Made by a program: the position numbers and the translations under genes
Origin: Chloroflexota bacterium
GTDB lineage: Bacteria; Chloroflexota; Limnocylindria; Limnocylindrales; CSP1-4
Direction: 5' to 3'
Length of the DNA: 16,637 nt
NCBI GenBank assembly: GCA_005881055.1
Contig: VBHW01000145.1
Coordinates: forward strand, 1-16,637
In this document: one piece after another, positions 15,775 to 16,637 of the stretch
How positions within the stretch are numbered: the first letter of the stretch is position 1
Layout: the number at the start of each line of letters is the position of its first letter
Notes under the pieces: model-generated
Told to the model about the DNA's origin: nothing
Seen by the model: the letters and a program-made list of their open reading frames with translations, nothing else
Databases searched by the model: none

Positions 15775-16637
15775 ATGACCGAATCGGCGACCCGGACGCT
15801 CACGTTCCTGTTCACGGACATCGAGGGGTCGACCAGGCTCATCCAGGAGCTGGGCGACGGGTACCGGGACGTGCTCGCGACCCACCGCGCGCTCATCGAG
15901 GGGGCGGCGCGCGGGCGGGGCGGCACGACGTTCGGCTCGGAGGGCGATGCGCTGTTCGTCGCCTTCGGGGACGCCCCGTCCGCGCTGCTCGCGGCCGTCG
16001 ACGCCCAGCGCGCACTCGCGTCGCACGACTGGGCGGGCCGCCCGCCGGTCCGCGTACGGATGGGCGTGCACACAGGCGAGGTCACGGCCCTCGGCGACAA
16101 CTTCGTGGGCCTGCCGCTCCACCAGGTCGCGCGGATCACCGCCGCGGGCCACGGCGGGCAGATCCTCACTTCGGAGGCGACGCACCAGCTCGCCCGAGGC
16201 GTCGACGGCGGCGCGGTCGCGTATCGCGACCTCGGCGAGCATCGCCTGAAGGACCTCGCCCGACCGGAGCATCTCTACCAGGTCACGGCTCCGGGCCTCG
16301 ACGACGAGTTCCCGGCCCCGCGCAGCCTGGAGGTTCGAGCCAACAACCTCCCGCTCCAGCTGACGACCTTCGTGGGTCGCGAGGAGATGGAGTCGGCCGC
16401 GCGTCTCCTCGAAGGCACACGCCTGCTGACGCTCACGGGGCCGGGCGGCACGGGCAAGACGCGCCTCGCCCTCCAGGTCGCCGCGGAGTCGGCGGAAGCC
16501 TTCCCGGACGGGGTCTTCTTCGTCGCCCTCGACGCGGTCATGGACCCCGACCTCGTGCCCTCTACGATCGCCGCCGGCCTCGGCGTGAGCGAGATGTCCG
16601 GTCAGTCTCCGCTCGAGCGCGTGATCGACTTCGCGGC
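15775..16637 (+). CDS. Class III adenylate/guanylate cyclase domain fused to P-loop ATPase (3' truncated by window edge)
   Basis: This frame stays open to the end of the window (287 codons). It belongs to the large family of cyclase-ATPase regulators of actinobacteria and Chloroflexota. The cyclase homology domain covers about residues 8-170: FLFTDIEGSTRL with metal Asp15, GSEGDALFVAF with metal Asp58, RMGVHTGEV, and LHQVARITAAGHGGQILTS with the transition-state Arg. The usual substrate Lys (KTxGD) is Gly and the usual Asn of VNxxAR is His, so activity and substrate are uncertain. The linker NNLPLQLTTFVGRE leads to an ATPase with Walker A GPGGTGKT at 222-229. Relatives continue with TPR or HTH domains, which lie beyond the edge here. 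ATG 15775 fits the family N terminus, but no ribosome site is visible; GTG 15748 in the same frame is an alternative. Confidence 0.9.
   Translation, partial: MTESATRTLTFLFTDIEGSTRLIQELGDGYRDVLATHRALIEGAARGRGGTTFGSEGDALFVAFGDAPSALLAAVDAQRALASHDWAGRPPVRVRMGVHTGEVTALGDNFVGLPLHQVARITAAGHGGQILTSEATHQLARGVDGGAVAYRDLGEHRLKDLARPEHLYQVTAPGLDDEFPAPRSLEVRANNLPLQLTTFVGREEMESAARLLEGTRLLTLTGPGGTGKTRLALQVAAESAEAFPDGVFFVALDAVMDPDLVPSTIAAGLGVSEMSGQSPLERVIDFA

Noticed and set aside
15436..16272. 278-residue minus-strand open frame across the cyclase and its upstream gap
   Set aside because: Most of it is antisense to the cyclase domain. The part in the gap has no recognisable similarity, and it overlaps the His-repeat gene in another frame.

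Overview
Organism. The window is very GC-rich on both strands, is densely packed with genes and contains no mobile element, rRNA, tRNA or CRISPR array that I can see. A cyclase-plus-ATPase regulator, an archaeal/eukaryal-type prolyl-tRNA synthetase of about 485 residues, a glutamine synthetase I with an actinobacterial-like C terminus and leaderless-looking starts together suggest a high-GC bacterium. Chloroflexota (Ellin6529/Limnocylindria-like) or Actinomycetota fit best. This is an inference from gene style, not a placement. Several genes show apparent small frame breaks, which would fit either a metagenome-derived assembly or real gene decay.

Layout. (1) 1-1543 (+): the end of a PotC-like ABC permease followed by its ATPase. 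(2) 1575-2300 (-): a HAD hydrolase, convergent with the ATPase and divergent from the next gene. (3) 2321-3481 (+): a short CPA2 cation/proton antiporter with a leaderless-looking promoter. (4) 3527-3922 (-): a SnoaL/NTF2-like protein. (5) about 4083-6071 (+): an AMP-forming acyl-CoA synthetase broken by a frame change at its A8 motif and probably by a second one near its N terminus. (6) 6223-7680 (+): glutamine synthetase I. (7) 9137-7791 (-): a 65-residue CxxC protein followed by a K+-channel-like membrane protein with an altered filter. (8) 9261-10454 (+): an M50 intramembrane protease with two CBS domains. (9) 10558-11595 (+): a membrane-anchored protein with three DUF5666-like repeats. 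(10) 11814-12083 (+): an 89-residue hypothetical protein. (11) 13702-12245 (-): proS. (12) 13759-15020 (+): a PAS-domain protein overlapping an MBL-fold hydrolase by 4 bases. (13) 15500-15222 (-): a small membrane protein with a tandem His/acidic repeat. (14) 15775 to the window end (+): a class III cyclase domain fused to a P-loop ATPase, open at the 3' edge.

How the genes relate. Most are independent housekeeping or accessory units. Convincing local units are permease-ATPase (uptake of a small organic solute), CxxC protein-channel (same strand, 36-base gap) and PAS-MBL (GTGA overlap, probably translationally coupled). The cyclase lies about 750 bases downstream of the MBL hydrolase, but a His-repeat gene on the other strand separates them, so a cyclic-nucleotide link is only a hypothesis. 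Convergent and tail-to-tail boundaries are marked by GC-rich hairpins without U-tracts. I found no clear new multi-gene system. The best leads are the His-repeat membrane protein, the altered channel with its small partner, and the broken acyl-CoA synthetase.
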